The notes under the pieces were generated by a model, which worked only from the letters and a program-made list of their open reading frames with translations, had not been told where the DNA came from and made no database searches. Positions 1 to 5,381 of a DNA stretch of 5,942 bases are shown here, one piece after another. The stretch lies in contig JAJXTJ010000091.1 of NCBI GenBank assembly GCA_021783895.1, positions 1-5,942 on the forward strand, given 5' to 3'. The translations under genes and the position numbers were made by a program. Source of the stretch: Pseudomonadota bacterium. Lineage in GTDB: Bacteria; Pseudomonadota; Gammaproteobacteria; Burkholderiales; Sulfuricellaceae. Each line of letters begins with the position of its first letter. Positions within the stretch are counted from its first letter, which is position 1.

Positions 1-129
1 CACTGGGCCGAACTGCCCTACACCCTGCTCGGCAAGGTCTCCAACCGCATCATCAACGAAGTGCGCGGCCTCAACCGCGTCGTGTATGACATCAGCGGGA
101 AGCCTCCCGCCACCATCGAGTGGGAATGA
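1..129 (+). CDS. guaA: GMP synthase (glutamine-hydrolysing), C-terminal 42 residues; 5' end outside the window
   Basis: Frame 1 is open from the first base and ends in TGA at 127-129. The translation contains [18 protein letters not shown] and ends [11 protein letters not shown], the highly conserved C-terminus of GuaA, the cytoplasmic enzyme that aminates XMP to GMP using glutamine and ATP in purine synthesis. This segment belongs to the C-terminal dimerisation domain. The reading frame ends normally, so an insertion here leaves the host gene with an intact C-terminus. The 3' end of guaA is a documented insertion hotspot for genomic islands with tyrosine integrases, and one lies 215 bases downstream in the same orientation. 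The identification is very secure. The organism is not, because the motif is shared across many proteobacteria. Confidence 0.97.
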   Translation, partial: HWAELPYTLLGKVSNRIINEVRGLNRVVYDISGKPPATIEWE

Positions 130-145
130 TGAGATAGCGTTTTTT
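100..145. other. Probable attachment site (attL) at the 3' end of guaA; exact limits unknown
   Basis: This is inferred from context: the guaA 3' end is followed immediately by a P4-type integrase, and base composition shifts to AT-rich just after the stop codon. Islands at this site normally regenerate the last bases of guaA and leave a short direct repeat at the far end. I searched the window for a second copy of the sequence around the guaA stop and found none, so attR must lie to the right of base 5942. The core cannot be delimited from one end alone; the coordinates mark the likely zone only. Confidence 0.4.
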
Positions 146-219
146 ACCGTTCATCGTCGTTCACTTTTCCAGACAAGGTCATTGATTTATCAGGGGCCTT
201 TGTATTTTTATCGTTCATC
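141..219 (+). repeat. Pair of 15-base direct repeats between guaA and the integrase
   Basis: TTTTTACCGTTCATC (141-155) recurs as TTTTTATCGTTCATC (205-219), with one difference in 15. The submotif CGTTCA occurs three times, at 148-153, 158-163 and 212-217; the first two are one helical turn (10 bases) apart. Placement next to a presumed att site suggests arm-type binding sites for the integrase or a directionality factor, or operators of the int promoter. These roles are inferred. Confidence 0.5.
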
Positions 220-228
220 AACTATTAT
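200..228 (+). promoter_or_regulatory. Candidate sigma-70 promoter for the integrase gene
   Basis: TATTAT at 223-228 matches the -10 consensus at five of six positions. TTGTAT at 200-205, 17 bases upstream, is a weak -35 (three of six). The predicted leader of about 110 bases carries a palindrome and repeated motifs. One of the upstream repeats (205-219) lies exactly in the spacer, which would suit repression or integrase autoregulation. This is a consensus reading only. Confidence 0.4.
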
Positions 229-248
229 CCGAAAACACCGATTAAACT

Positions 249-268
249 CGGTCAAACGGACGGTCAAA
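249..268 (+). repeat. Short tandem direct repeat CGGTCAAA x2 with a 12-base period
   Basis: CGGTCAAA occurs at 249-256 and again at 261-268. A small dyad, ACCGA (237-241) and TCGGT (248-252), overlaps the first copy. It lies in the untranslated leader downstream of the candidate -10, so it could be a protein-binding site. The repeats are plain in the sequence; the function is unknown. Confidence 0.4.
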
Positions 269-293
269 TTCCAGGGTGGCAGGTTGATGTGGA

Positions 294-323
294 ATTTACC
301 GACAAGTGCATGTGACGGTAAAT
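294..323. promoter_or_regulatory. 30-bp imperfect palindrome just upstream of int (candidate operator or leader hairpin)
   Basis: ATTTACCG (294-301) and CGGTAAAT (316-323) are perfect 8-base inverted arms. Comparing the whole 30 bases with its own reverse complement gives 24 of 30 identical positions. A further GACGGTAAA copy follows at 327-335, abutting the int ribosome-binding site. The placement suits an operator for autoregulation, an arm-type integrase site, or an RNA hairpin affecting int translation. Confidence 0.5.
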
Positions 324-344
324 GTGGACGGTAAAGGAAAAGCG

Positions 345-1622
345 ATGGCCCTGACTGACACCAAACTCAAGAGCCTCAAGCCGCAGGGCAAGGCTTACAA
401 GGTTGCGGACCGGGACGGCATGTACGTGGTGGTTTCGCCGAAGGGCACCATCACCTTCCGGTACGACTATCGGCTTGCGGGGCGCCGTGAGACGCTGACG
501 CTGGGCCAGTACGACGAATACCAAGCCAGCCAGCAGAAGCGCAATCCCGAGACCCTAAGCTACGGCGATCCGCTGTCGCTGGCCGATGCCCGCGACCTGC
601 TGGCTAGGGCCAAGAATGCCGTCAAGCGGGGCGAATCGCCAGCCAGGGAGAAAGCTGACGGTAAACGGGAGTTCCGCGAGTCCGGTACTTTCGAGACCTT
701 CGCGGAAATCTGGCTGCGCGATGCCGGGCTGGCCGGCAGTACCGCCGCCATGCGGAAGAGCATCCTCGATCGCGACGTGCTGCCAGCCTTCGGCAAGCGC
801 AAGCTAGAGGAAGTCACGCCCAGCCAGGTGATGGCCCTGTGCGAGAAGATCAAAGGCCGCGGGGCGCCCGCTACTGCCGTCCATGCGCGCGAGATCGTCC
901 AGCAGGTTTACCGTCACGCCCAATCGAGAGGTCTCAAGTTAGAGAACCCGGCTGAGGGGGTGAAAGCCTCTGCAATCGCTTCATTCAAGCCGCGTGAGCG
1001 GGCATTGTCGCCCAAGGAAATCCACACGTTTTTTACCGTTCTCGATACCGTCGGCACCCTTCCCACGCTCAAGCTGGCGGTGAAGTTCGTTCTGCTGACG
1101 ATGTGCCGCAAGGGTGAACTGCTGCAGGCGAAGTGGCCGGAGGTCGACTTCGATGGGGCAACGTGGGTGGTGCCTGCTGAGAGGATGAAGGCCAGGCGCC
1201 CGCATGTGGTCTACCTGAGTCAGCAGGCGCTCGACCTGCTGGTGGGCCTGAAAACCTGCGCGGGGAGCAGCCCCTACATCCTGCCTGGCCGGTACGAAAC
1301 CGACAAGCCCATGTCCGACGCCACCCTGAACCGGGTGATTACCGCCACCGTGGCGAAAGCGCAGGCCGACGGTCACGATCTGCCGCATTTCTGCGTGCAT
1401 GACCTTCGCCGCACGGCATCGACGCTGCTGCATGAGGCTGGCTTCAATACCGACTGGATCGAGAAGTGTCTGGCTCATGAGCAGAAGGGCGTGCGCGCCG
1501 TCTACAACAAGGCCGAGTATGCCCAGCAGCGGCGTGAAATGCTGCAAACCTGGGCGGACATGGTTGATGGCTGGATTGCCGGGGCGGATGTCGTGCCGCT
1601 TCACTCGGTAAAAGCGGCCTGA
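345..1622 (+). CDS. int: Tyrosine integrase, P4 type (site-specific recombinase of the element)
   Basis: This 425-aa protein catalyses integration and, with a directionality factor, excision of the element at guaA. An N-terminal DUF4102-type arm-binding domain (about 1-100, starting MALTDTKLKSLKP) is followed by a core-binding domain (about 110-215) and the catalytic domain (about 220-410). The catalytic set is visible: R255 in CRKGEL, H352 and R355 in HDLRR, H378 in LAHE, and nucleophile Y387 in VRAVYNKAEY. The length is normal for the family and no damage is seen. I chose ATG 345 because AAGGA (334-338) sits six bases upstream and the family begins there. An in-frame GTG at 306 would add 13 residues inside a palindrome and is less likely. 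Four copies of the TTTACCG motif lie within the gene. Confidence 0.95.
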   Translation: MALTDTKLKSLKPQGKAYKVADRDGMYVVVSPKGTITFRYDYRLAGRRETLTLGQYDEYQASQQKRNPETLSYGDPLSLADARDLLARAKNAVKRGESPAREKADGKREFRESGTFETFAEIWLRDAGLAGSTAAMRKSILDRDVLPAFGKRKLEEVTPSQVMALCEKIKGRGAPATAVHAREIVQQVYRHAQSRGLKLENPAEGVKASAIASFKPRERALSPKEIHTFFTVLDTVGTLPTLKLAVKFVLLTMCRKGELLQAKWPEVDFDGATWVVPAERMKARRPHVVYLSQQALDLLVGLKTCAGSSPYILPGRYETDKPMSDATLNRVITATVAKAQADGHDLPHFCVHDLRRTASTLLHEAGFNTDWIEKCLAHEQKGVRAVYNKAEYAQQRREMLQTWADMVDGWIAGADVVPLHSVKAA

Positions 1623-1631
1623 GTTTCCCGG

Positions 1632-1678
1632 GCCTGACGGCATCAGGCAAAGCGGGCCGGAAGAGTGCGGCAACACTC
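1632..1678 (+). other. Two small hairpins between int and the cargo unit; possible weak terminator
   Basis: GCCTGA (1632-1637) pairs with TCAGGC (1643-1648) around a 5-base loop, starting 10 bases after the int stop. GAGTG (1663-1667) pairs with CACTC (1674-1678) around a 6-base loop. Neither is followed by a T run, so intrinsic termination is doubtful. They may protect a transcript end or be incidental. The 95-base gap shows nothing else apart from the ribosome-binding site of the next gene. Confidence 0.35.
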
Positions 1679-1717
1679 GACCAGCCCTGACCACAATCAG
1701 TTTATGAGGAACCGATC

Positions 1718-2050
1718 ATGGCTAAGAAGAACGGTAGCATACCCAAAGAGTTGTTTTGTTCACGCCCACGCGAGGAACAGGCCTCCTTCCTGGCTGAACA
1801 TGCCCCACGCCAACGCGAATTAATCCTGCTCGATTTCACGGAATACGACCTCATAAAGGCGCTGGACGAGCTTCGCGAAATGGCGGTGGCTGGCGAGATT
1901 AACGGGTTGATCTTCGCCGCAAAATACACGAATCCTGGCAAGCATCGCCATTTTTTCGGCGCGGAAGGGAGATACCAGGGCAATATTGATGAAGCGCTCG
2001 GGGTTGCGACGCAGCTTCAGATGGACATAGCAAAGCAGGCGGCAACATGA
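1718..2050 (+). CDS. Hypothetical protein, 110 aa, first gene of the cargo unit
   Basis: I do not recognise this protein. It starts at ATG 1718 behind GAGGA within TTTATGAGGAACC, at normal spacing. It has no signal peptide, membrane segment or cysteine motif; a single Cys lies at residue 14. The middle (about 38-60, FTEYDLIKALDELREMAVAG) looks helical and amphipathic. It is followed by INGLIFAAKYTNPGKHRHFF, a likely strand-turn-strand, and a C-terminal helix (about 88-107), giving a compact alpha/beta cytoplasmic protein. The stop overlaps the start of the next small gene (ATGA, 2047-2050), which suggests translational coupling. The early part of the gene looks less GC-rich than its neighbours, as is common for cargo genes on islands. 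The gene is probably real; its function is unknown. Confidence 0.75.
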   Translation: MAKKNGSIPKELFCSRPREEQASFLAEHAPRQRELILLDFTEYDLIKALDELREMAVAGEINGLIFAAKYTNPGKHRHFFGAEGRYQGNIDEALGVATQLQMDIAKQAAT

Positions 2051-2187
2051 CTACCAGGAAGCCAACTCAGAAAGGCCGCGGCAAGCGCGCCCAGACGATC
2101 CGCGTAACCACCAGCGGCAAGCCCCCTCTGTCAGCCGCGGGGGCGTTTGCCAGCTTGCTTGCCAAGGTCAAAACCGTGAGACGCTGA
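2047..2187 (+). CDS. Small highly basic hypothetical protein, 46 aa
   Basis: ATG 2047 overlaps the upstream stop in an ATGA junction and the frame runs to TGA at 2185-2187, 11 bases before the next gene. The product begins MTTRKPTQKGRGKRAQTIRV and contains 12 Lys/Arg residues and no Asp or Glu. The first half is therefore probably disordered and cationic, which could suit nucleic-acid binding. A short helical stretch (about 29-43, rich in Ala and Leu) follows. No strong Shine-Dalgarno precedes it, consistent with coupling to the upstream gene. The tight fit between two neighbours on the same strand supports a real gene, but at this length homology would be needed to be sure. No family is recognised. 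Confidence 0.55.
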   Translation: MTTRKPTQKGRGKRAQTIRVTTSGKPPLSAAGAFASLLAKVKTVRR

Positions 2188-2198
2188 GGGACCGTAGA

Positions 2199-2519
2199 AT
2201 GAAATTGATGCCTTTGCTCGTGATAGCTGCCTCTATCGCCACCGGTTGCGCCACCCCAACATTGTCACCGCGCGCGCAGGAAATCATCATTCACCGCGAC
2301 ATCAGCACGCAGCTCGACGGGTGCAAACGTCTGGGACCGGTCCAGACCGACACACGCGGCGGCCCGTTCGACTTCAGCGCAGTGGCCGACAAGGCATTCC
2401 GTGAGCAGGCCATTGAGCGATACGGCAACAGCGTGGACAGTATTGCGCTGATTAATAGGGACCTTCACCCGGCCGGCAGGGTGGTTATGCAGGGCATTGC
2501 GTATAGCTGTTTCAGATGA
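2199..2519 (+). CDS. Predicted small lipoprotein, 106 aa, function unknown
   Basis: The N-terminus MKLMPLLVIAASIATGC has one Lys, a hydrophobic core and a lipobox-like A-T-G-C with Cys17 as the likely lipidated residue. The mature protein would be about 90 residues anchored to a membrane facing the periplasm. Cys42 (in DGCKRLGPV) and Cys104 near the C-terminus could form a disulfide. The C-K-x-L-G-x-V pattern recalls small DUF4156-like enterobacterial lipoproteins, but this is tentative. GAGGGA lies just upstream at suitable spacing, partly overlapping the end of the 46-aa gene. It is the last gene before a strong terminator, so it closes the cargo unit. Exported lipoproteins on mobile elements sometimes serve surface or entry exclusion; nothing here shows that directly. 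Confidence 0.72.
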   Translation: MKLMPLLVIAASIATGCATPTLSPRAQEIIIHRDISTQLDGCKRLGPVQTDTRGGPFDFSAVADKAFREQAIERYGNSVDSIALINRDLHPAGRVVMQGIAYSCFR

Positions 2520-2538
2520 CAAATAGGTAAGCCGTTGG

Positions 2539-2563
2539 AGCCCGCCAAGTGCGGGCTTTTTTT
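2539..2563 (+). terminator. Intrinsic (Rho-independent) terminator of the cargo unit
   Basis: AGCCCGC (2539-2545) and GCGGGCT (2551-2557) form a perfect 7-bp GC-rich stem with a 5-base loop, followed directly by a run of seven T (2557-2563). It lies 20 bases after the lipoprotein stop and separates this unit from the alpA operon. Confidence 0.92.
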
Positions 2564-2590
2564 CGTAATCCAGCACTGGCTCGGTATTCA

Positions 2591-2598
2591 GGGGGGGG
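2591..2598 (+). repeat. Homopolymer run of eight G upstream of alpA
   Basis: Eight consecutive G lie in the intergenic region, 66 bases before the alpA start codon. Such tracts can slip during replication and, near a promoter, change its spacing. No convincing -35/-10 pair is visible around it, so any regulatory effect is speculative. Confidence 0.5.
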
Positions 2599-2610
2599 TG
2601 CGCGTACCTC

Positions 2611-2627
2611 AGTAACGTGTAGTTACT
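2611..2627. promoter_or_regulatory. Dyad AGTAAC-N5-GTTACT, candidate operator of the alpA operon
   Basis: AGTAAC (2611-2616) and GTTACT (2622-2627) are perfect inverted half-sites with a 5-base spacer, 37 bases before the alpA start codon and immediately before the larger inverted repeat. Size and symmetry fit a dimeric HTH repressor site. The binding protein is not identifiable from sequence; AlpA itself or a repressor elsewhere on the element is possible. Confidence 0.5.
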
Positions 2628-2669
2628 TTGCATGTGGTTCATCAACTCTCAAGGAGAAACCACATGCAA
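2628..2669 (+). promoter_or_regulatory. 12-bp perfect inverted repeat enclosing the alpA ribosome-binding site and start codon
   Basis: TTGCATGTGGTT (2628-2639) is the exact reverse complement of AACCACATGCAA (2658-2669). The 18-base spacer contains AAGGAGA (2651-2657), the alpA Shine-Dalgarno, and the ATG (2664-2666) lies inside the 3' arm. In RNA this would be a 12-bp stem with the start codon paired and the ribosome-binding site in the loop, a layout suited to translational control. In DNA the same arms could be paired half-sites about three helical turns apart. Confidence 0.65.
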
Positions 2670-2921
2670 CAAATTCGCCGCTACATTCGCCGCCCCGAGG
2701 TCCTCAACAAGACCGGTTTGTCTGCCACCAGCATTTACAACATGGAAAAGCGGGGCGAGTTCCCGCAGCACTTCATGCTCACGCCCAGGTGTGCTGCATG
2801 GGATGAATCCGAGGTTGATGGTTGGCTGGAAAGCCGCAGGGCATCGCCAGCACGCCCGGCTCCGGCACCCGATGCCAGGCTGCGCAAGGCGAAAGGTGAG
2901 GTGACTAAGGGGGCCGAGTGA
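2664..2921 (+). CDS. alpA: AlpA-family transcriptional regulator / excisionase-like protein
   Basis: This 85-aa protein has the AlpA signature across residues 4-58: RRPEVLNKTGLSATSIYNMEK, then GEFPQHFML, a CAAWDESEVDGWLESR segment, and a basic Pro/Ala-rich tail. AlpA proteins are small MerR-like winged-helix DNA-binding proteins of P4-like and other islands. They activate integrase genes or act as excisionases, so this one may act at the int-guaA end or on its own operon. I chose ATG 2664 because AAGGAGA lies six bases upstream and the AlpA core starts soon after. The in-frame TTG 2628 has no ribosome-binding site. The start codon lies in an inverted-repeat arm. The stop overlaps the helicase start by one base (TGATG), so it heads the replication operon. 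The family call is confident; the regulatory target is inferred. Confidence 0.88.
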   Translation: MQQIRRYIRRPEVLNKTGLSATSIYNMEKRGEFPQHFMLTPRCAAWDESEVDGWLESRRASPARPAPAPDARLRKAKGEVTKGAE

Positions 2922-4423
2922 TGGAACTCCGGTCCTATCAGTCCAATGCCATCCAGCAGGCCCTCAAGAATGTCGGCGCCGGCATCCTGCGACAAGTCGT
3001 CTACAGCCCGACCGGCTCGGGCAAGACCGAGATCGCCATTGACCTCATTCGCTCCGCCAACCGCAAAGGCAAGCGCGTGGCCTTCATCGCTAACCGCATC
3101 GGCCTGGTCGAGCAGGCCGCGCGGAGGCTTCGTCGATCTGGGCTGGCTGTCGGCGTGCTGCAGGGCGGGAACACCCATCGGCTCGATGCGCCCGTCGTTG
3201 TCTGCTCAATCCAAACCGCGGCGAGGCGAGGCCTGCCTGACATCGATCTGATCGTGATCGACGAAGCGCACGGGGTCGCCGGTTCTCGGCACTATCGGGA
3301 GCTCCTTTTCCGATACAACTTCATGCCGGTGATCGGCCTCTCTGCGACGCCGTTCGCGCGTGGCCTGGGCAAGCACTACGCCGAGCTCGGCGGTCCGTTG
3401 TTTGAGCGCATCGTCAAGGCCGCCAGCATCCGGGAACTGATCGACGTCGGCTTCCTGGTCGACTGCGACATCTTCGCGCCGTCCGAGCCTGACCTGTCTG
3501 GCGTGGGGCTGGTGAGGAATGCCTTCGGCGAGGCGGATTACAACGAGCGCGAGCTGGCCGTCGCCGTGGACAAGCCTTCATTGGTCGGCGACATCGTGGC
3601 GCATTGGAAGCGACTCGGCAACGACCTGCCGACCGTCTGCTTTGCGACCAGTATCGCCCATAGCAAGCACATCGCCAGCGAGTTCAACGCCGCCGGCATC
3701 CCCGCCGAGCACATCGACTGCCACACCGACGAGGACGAGCGCCGCAGCATCCTGGAACGAGTCACCAGCGGGCAGACGAAGGTAATCAGCAACGTGGGGA
3801 TACTGACCGAGGGATGGGACTTCCCGGCCTGCGGCGTGATGATCCTGGCACGGCCGACGCGAAGCCTGACCCGATGGGTTCAGATGGCTGGCCGGGTGCT
3901 GCGTCCCTATCCAGGGAAAGAGCGCGCCATCATCCTCGACCATTCCGGCAGCGCGGCGCACCTTGGATACCCGACCGAAGATCTGCCGCTCGAACTGGAT
4001 GACGGCACGCCGAAGAAATCCAGCGGCGCCAGGCAGCAGGAGGAGCCGAAGCCTAAGAAATGCCCGTCCTGCAGCTACGTCAAGCCGCCGAAGATTCATG
4101 AGTGCCCGGCTTGCGGGTTCAAGCCTGAGCGGCAATCCGAGGTCGAGGTGGAGGCCGGCGAGCTTGTCAGGCTCGACCGCGGCAAGAAACCAACGCGGGA
4201 CGAGAAGCAAGCGGCCTATTCCGCCTTGCTTTGGATGGCGCGCGAGAAGGGCCGCAAGCTTGGATGGGCTGCGTACATTTACCGCGACATCTTCGGCGTG
4301 TGGCCGAGGGGACTTGATGACACCCCGGCGCCAGCATCGGAAGCTCTGATTAGCTTTGTGAGGTCACGAGATATTCGCCATGCCAAGCGGAAGGAGCCAG
4401 CCAATGCTGCAGCCCATCCGTGA
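2921..4423 (+). CDS. SF2 DEAD/DEAH-box helicase with zinc ribbon (mobile-element replication helicase)
   Basis: This 500-aa ATP-dependent nucleic-acid helicase starts at ATG 2921, overlapping the alpA stop, with AAGGGGG upstream; GTG 2918 would add one residue. Superfamily 2 motifs appear in order: an N-terminal LRSYQ element, motif I SPTGSGKT (29-36), motif II DEAH (114-117), motif III SATP (141-144), motif V LTEGWDFPAC (about 295-304) and motif VI QMAGRVLR (321-328). A four-Cys zinc ribbon follows (C381, C384, C395, C398). A C-terminal segment with YSALLWMAREKG and GWAAYIYRDIFGVWPRG (about 433-464) recurs in phage and prophage helicases of this kind. It is not fused to nuclease or methylase domains, so it is not an HsdR restriction subunit. 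Between AlpA and a primase, a role in replicating the excised element is likely but inferred. Confidence 0.9.
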   Translation: MELRSYQSNAIQQALKNVGAGILRQVVYSPTGSGKTEIAIDLIRSANRKGKRVAFIANRIGLVEQAARRLRRSGLAVGVLQGGNTHRLDAPVVVCSIQTAARRGLPDIDLIVIDEAHGVAGSRHYRELLFRYNFMPVIGLSATPFARGLGKHYAELGGPLFERIVKAASIRELIDVGFLVDCDIFAPSEPDLSGVGLVRNAFGEADYNERELAVAVDKPSLVGDIVAHWKRLGNDLPTVCFATSIAHSKHIASEFNAAGIPAEHIDCHTDEDERRSILERVTSGQTKVISNVGILTEGWDFPACGVMILARPTRSLTRWVQMAGRVLRPYPGKERAIILDHSGSAAHLGYPTEDLPLELDDGTPKKSSGARQQEEPKPKKCPSCSYVKPPKIHECPACGFKPERQSEVEVEAGELVRLDRGKKPTRDEKQAAYSALLWMAREKGRKLGWAAYIYRDIFGVWPRGLDDTPAPASEALISFVRSRDIRHAKRKEPANAAAHP

Positions 4424-5381
4424 GGTGGCACAAGGCCGCTGGCGCGGCATCCTGTCCAGCTTCGGCCTGACCGACAAGCAGCTTTCCGGCAAGCACACGG
4501 CCTGCCCGGTGTGCGGCGGCAAGGATCGGTTCCGCTTCGATGACAAGGAAGGGCGCGGGACGTTCTTCTGTTCGCATTGCGGTGCTGGAGATGGCGTCCA
4601 ACTGGTGATGAGCCTCAAGGGCATCGACTTCATGACAGCGGCACATGAGATCGAGGCGATCGCCGGGGTGGTGCAGCCGGCGCCGGTCGCGAAGCTTCCC
4701 GACGATAACCAAAAGCTGGATGCGCTGCGGCGGGTGTGGGGTGAATCGAAGCCCTTGGCCATAGGCGACGAGGCGATGCGGTATCTGGCAGGGCGTGGCC
4801 TCAATCTGTCGACGCCACCGGACAACCTGCGGCTGCATCCGGCCTTGCCATATCACGACGGCGAGAAATTCGTCGGTAAGTTCCAGGCGATGGTCGCGCT
4901 CGTCCTGGCACCGGATGGCACTGGCGCTACCCTGCATCGGACCTATCTGAAGGACGGACGCAAGGCGCCGGTCGAGTGTCCGAAGAAATTAATGCCTGGG
5001 CGGTCCGTCACAGGGGCCGCCATTCGACTCTCATCAGCCGGTGAAGGGGTAGGCATAGCCGAGGGCATTGAAACGGCCCTGGCGGCTTCCATTCGGTTCG
5101 GCATTCCAGTCTGGTCATGCGTCACGGCTCACGGCCTCGAGACATTCGAGCCTCCGGCCGGCGTGACGCGCATCACGATCTTCGCGGACAACGACGCCAG
5201 CTTCACCGGGCAGAAGGCTGCGTACACCGCTGCTTTCCGGCTGGTGCAGCAGGGTTTTGACGTGGTGGTGCAAGTCCCGGCAGCGGTCGGCGACTGGCTC
5301 GACGTGCTGGAGGGTGCGCGTACTCCCCGGCCACAAACCGACACTGAACGCATGGGACAACACAAGGAGCAACACGGATGA
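4404..5381 (+). CDS. Zinc-ribbon/Toprim primase of a mobile element
   Basis: This 325-aa protein probably makes RNA primers for replication of the element. An N-terminal P4-primase-type zinc-binding domain holds C34, C37, C56 and C59 (CPVCGGKDRFRF, then FFCSHCGAGDG). A linker domain follows (about 100-210), then a Toprim fold with the acidic residue E220 in GIAEGIETALAA and the D262/D264 pair in IFADND. A GDWLDVL segment (about 296-302) comes near the end. There is no fused helicase domain, unlike P4 alpha; helicase functions seem to lie in the neighbouring genes. I chose ATG 4404 because AAGGAG (4391-4396) sits seven bases upstream. ATG 4380, eight codons earlier, lacks a good site. The start overlaps the helicase end by 20 bases, and the stop overlaps the next start as ATGA. 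Confidence 0.9.
   Translation: MLQPIREVAQGRWRGILSSFGLTDKQLSGKHTACPVCGGKDRFRFDDKEGRGTFFCSHCGAGDGVQLVMSLKGIDFMTAAHEIEAIAGVVQPAPVAKLPDDNQKLDALRRVWGESKPLAIGDEAMRYLAGRGLNLSTPPDNLRLHPALPYHDGEKFVGKFQAMVALVLAPDGTGATLHRTYLKDGRKAPVECPKKLMPGRSVTGAAIRLSSAGEGVGIAEGIETALAASIRFGIPVWSCVTAHGLETFEPPAGVTRITIFADNDASFTGQKAAYTAAFRLVQQGFDVVVQVPAAVGDWLDVLEGARTPRPQTDTERMGQHKEQHG

Noticed and set aside
86..334. 82-aa open frame spanning the guaA end and int leader
   Set aside because: It overlaps guaA out of frame and runs through the repeat-rich leader. It has no ribosome-binding site and no recognisable protein features; most likely a chance frame.
306..344. GTG 306 as the int start
   Set aside because: It would translate the palindrome and adds 13 residues not typical of the family. 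ATG 345 has a good ribosome-binding site and the expected MALTDTKL start.
2265..2645. 126-aa minus-strand frame over the lipoprotein gene
   Set aside because: It lies opposite a gene with a clear signal peptide and crosses the terminator. Its translation shows no domain features.
3578..4210. 210-aa minus-strand frame inside the helicase gene
   Set aside because: It is a shadow of a well-supported helicase frame in GC-rich DNA, with a composition rich in Arg, Leu and Ala and no motifs.
2921..4423. Helicase as a type I restriction (HsdR) or defence-system subunit
   Set aside because: It has no nuclease motif before or after the helicase core, no hsdM/hsdS neighbours, and a primase and ATPase alongside. 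Replication is the better reading.
4350..4937. 195-aa minus-strand frame over the helicase/primase junction
   Set aside because: It is antisense to two genes with clear conserved motifs and has no coding signature of its own.
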